Source: Lysobacteraceae bacterium
GTDB lineage: Bacteria > Pseudomonadota > Gammaproteobacteria > Xanthomonadales > Xanthomonadaceae
Assembly: GCA_004173415.1 (NCBI GenBank)
Contig: SEHC01000055.1
Coordinates: 1 to 9,589, forward strand
DNA: 9,589 bases
Reading direction: 5' to 3'
Under the pieces are notes generated by a model. That model did not search any database and was not told the DNA's origin. It saw only the letters and a list, made by a program, of their open reading frames with translations. Of this stretch, positions 8,404 to 9,589 are shown one piece after another; the stretch's first letter is position 1, and each line of letters begins with the position of its first letter. Position numbers and translations under genes: made by a program.

Positions 8404-8802
8404 TCAGCCGACATGGGTGCGGATCGCGTCGAGGAGCTCTTCGCGGGTGAAAGGCTTGGTCAGGTACTGCTCGGAGCCGACGATGCGGCCGCGCGCCTTG
8501 TCGAACAGGCCGTCCTTGGAGGACAGCATGATCACCGGCGTGCTCTTGAATACCTGGTTGTTCTTGATCAGCGCGCAGGTCTGATAGCCATCCAGCCGCG
8601 GCATCATGATGTCGACGAAGATGATCTGCGGCTGCTGGTCGGCGATCTTGGCCAACGCCTCGAAGCCGTCGGTGGCGGTGACCACTTCGCAGCCTTCCCG
8701 CTTGAGCAGCGTTTCAGCGGTGCGACGTATGGTTTTCGAATCGTCAATCACCATCACCCGGAGGCCGTTGAATCCCCCGGCCGGGTTGTCATGCTCTGTC
8801 AT
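8404..8802 (-). CDS. pilG: PilG, CheY-like single-domain response regulator
   Basis: Receiver-only regulator (132 aa) phosphorylated by ChpA; PilG is known to promote pilus extension and twitching in Pseudomonas and Xylella. All receiver landmarks are present: acidic pair Asp20-Asp21 (VMVIDDSKTIRRTAETLLK), phosphoacceptor Asp64 (IIFVDIMMPRLDGYQTC), Ser94/Ser95 (VIMLSSKDG) and Lys116 (YLTKPF). The stretch VMVIDDSKTIRRTAETLLK and the DGYQTCALIKNN segment mark PilG rather than PilH. No output domain. First gene of the operon; ATG at 8802 is preceded by GGGGA about 9 bases upstream and by the promoter at 8855-8885, giving a predicted leader of about 46 bases. Divergent from gshB, as in P. aeruginosa. 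Confidence 0.97.
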   Translation of the reverse strand: MTEHDNPAGGFNGLRVMVIDDSKTIRRTAETLLKREGCEVVTATDGFEALAKIADQQPQIIFVDIMMPRLDGYQTCALIKNNQVFKSTPVIMLSSKDGLFDKARGRIVGSEQYLTKPFTREELLDAIRTHVG

Positions 8803-8854
8803 TACCGTATTTCCCCAAGCGCGGCGCTTCTTAATCGGCTCCGCTGCGAAGCAC

Positions 8855-8885
8855 CTTATATCCCAGCACCGGCGGGGACTGTCAA
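8855..8885 (-). promoter_or_regulatory. Sigma70-type promoter for pilG-pilI-pilJ-chpA
   Basis: On the minus strand, a perfect -35 TTGACA (8885-8880) and a -10 TATAAG (8860-8855, 5 of 6 match TATAAT) separated by 19 bases, slightly longer than the 17-base optimum. The A/T-rich GATATAAGG stands out in a very GC-rich setting. The transcription start would fall near 8848, some 46 bases before the pilG ATG. Confidence 0.6.
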
Positions 8886-8898
8886 GTTGCGCTTTGAC
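8881..8898. repeat. Small inverted repeat GTCAA-N8-TTGAC in the pilG/gshB divergent region
   Basis: Two 5-base arms, GTCAA (8881-8885) and TTGAC (8894-8898), with an 8-base spacer. The left arm is part of the pilG -35 element. A regulator binding here would cover the -35, but arms this short can arise by chance. The rest of 8803-8987 (185 bases) shows no ORF. I saw no convincing gshB promoter; TACCAT at 8952-8957 is a weak -10 candidate with a poor -35. Confidence 0.25.
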
Positions 8899-8987
8899 CC
8901 AACCTCAAGCTGAACGCCGCGATGAGAACTTCGTCGCACTTTTGCGCCTGCTACCATTCTGCCCCAGAAATCCCTCCGGATTGCCCC

Positions 8988-9589
8988 ATGCCCCTCGATG
9001 TCGTCGTGGTCATGGACCCCATCGGGTCCATCAAGATCGCCAAGGACACGTTCACCCTGGGGGAAACCGCGCCGCTGGCCTTCGGCCCGGGCCAGGTGGT
9101 GCTGATGCGCAAGGATCCGCCATTCGACGACCAGTTCCTGTACGACACCCATATCCTCAGCATCGCCCAGGCTGCCGGTGCGCTGGTGGTCAACGACCCG
9201 CAGGGCCTGCGCGACTACAACGAGAAGCTGGCTGCGATGCTGTTCCCGCAATGCTGCCCGCCCACCCTGGTCAGCCGCGATGCCGCGGAACTTAAGGCCT
9301 TCGTCGCCGAACACGGCGACGCCGTGCTCAAGCTGCTGGACGGCATGGGCGGGCGTTCGATCTTCCGCGCCCGCGCCGGCGATCCCAATCTCAACGTGAT
9401 CCTGGAAACCCTGGTCGGGGACGGCAACCTTACCCTGGCCCAGCGCTTCATCCCCGGGATCAGGGAAGGCGACAAGCGCGTGCTGCTGGTCGACGGCGAA
9501 CCGGTGGACTACGTGCTGGCGCGGATCCCGCAAGGCGACGAATTCCGCGGCAACCTGGCCGCCGGCGGCCGTGGCGAAGGCCGGCCGAT
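8988..9589 (+). CDS. gshB: Glutathione synthetase (partial, 3' end beyond right edge; apparent internal N-domain deletion)
   Basis: ATP-grasp enzyme joining gamma-glutamylcysteine and glycine to make glutathione in the cytoplasm. It starts MPLDVVVVMDPIGSIKIAKD, matching the GshB N-terminus (VMDPI...KKD). Later landmarks are VVLMRKDPPFDDQF (37-50), LRDYNEKL with Lys80, LLDGMGGRSIF after Lys115, GDPNLNVILETL, GDKRVLLVDGEP, LARIPQGDEFRGNLAAGGRGEGRP. 200 codons are visible of an expected 310-320. Odd: only 16 residues separate KD (19-20) from VVLMRKDPP (37), whereas E. coli GshB, recalled from memory, has about 62. About 46 residues, including the FAMLLEAQ helix, seem missing in frame. The invariant Lys-Pro (KPLDGMGG) reads KLLDGMGG here. 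The remainder is well conserved and open, so it may be expressed, but activity is uncertain. Confidence 0.9.
   Translation, partial: MPLDVVVVMDPIGSIKIAKDTFTLGETAPLAFGPGQVVLMRKDPPFDDQFLYDTHILSIAQAAGALVVNDPQGLRDYNEKLAAMLFPQCCPPTLVSRDAAELKAFVAEHGDAVLKLLDGMGGRSIFRARAGDPNLNVILETLVGDGNLTLAQRFIPGIREGDKRVLLVDGEPVDYVLARIPQGDEFRGNLAAGGRGEGRP

Noticed and set aside
7792..8913. Plus-strand open frame of 373 codons across pilG, pilI and the divergent region
   Set aside because: Antisense shadow: pilG and pilI share the same codon register, so their complement stays open across the 18-base gap. No family features and no ribosome site.
8856..9533. Minus-strand open frame of 225 codons opposite gshB
   Set aside because: Shadow of gshB; it would also overlap the pilG promoter. 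The plus strand carries the GshB motifs.

Overview
The window comes from a high-GC gammaproteobacterium, most likely of the family Xanthomonadaceae/Lysobacteraceae (Xanthomonas, Stenotrophomonas, Lysobacter, Luteimonas and relatives). The evidence is the strong G/C third-position bias, the wording of the PilG, PilJ and GshB proteins, and the gene order gshB <-> pilG-pilI-pilJ-chpA without pilH or pilK. As I recall, Xylella shows the same order. The genus cannot be fixed from sequence alone.

Layout: almost the whole window (1-8802) is a minus-strand operon for the Pil-Chp chemosensory system that controls type IV pili and twitching motility. In transcription order it is pilG (8802-8404, CheY-like regulator), pilI (8385-7852, CheW-like adaptor), pilJ (7653-5614, chemoreceptor) and chpA/pilL (5528 to beyond base 1, giant hybrid CheA kinase). 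chpA is cut by the left window edge inside its ATP-binding domain, just after the G1 box. On the right, gshB (glutathione synthetase) starts at 8988 on the plus strand and runs off the window end. The 185-base divergent region between pilG and gshB carries a good sigma70-type promoter pointing at pilG.

How it works together: PilJ in the inner membrane senses a signal linked to pili. PilI couples it to the ChpA kinase, whose Hpt domains relay phosphate to PilG and other receivers, which set pilus extension and retraction. GshB is metabolically unrelated but is a conserved neighbour of pilG.

Points worth attention: (1) a 19-copy perfect-register 15-bp tandem repeat inside chpA, encoding an acidic AEEI(T/A) linker between Hpt domains, with a homogenised core and diverged edges; (2) a gshB that appears to have lost about 46 residues of its N-terminal domain in frame and has a changed residue in its ATP-grasp Lys-Pro motif; (3) an unusually long pilI-pilJ gap with a 7-bp perfect hairpin. 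I found no mobile element, CRISPR array, tRNA or rRNA. The system is a known one; the novelty lies in these details.
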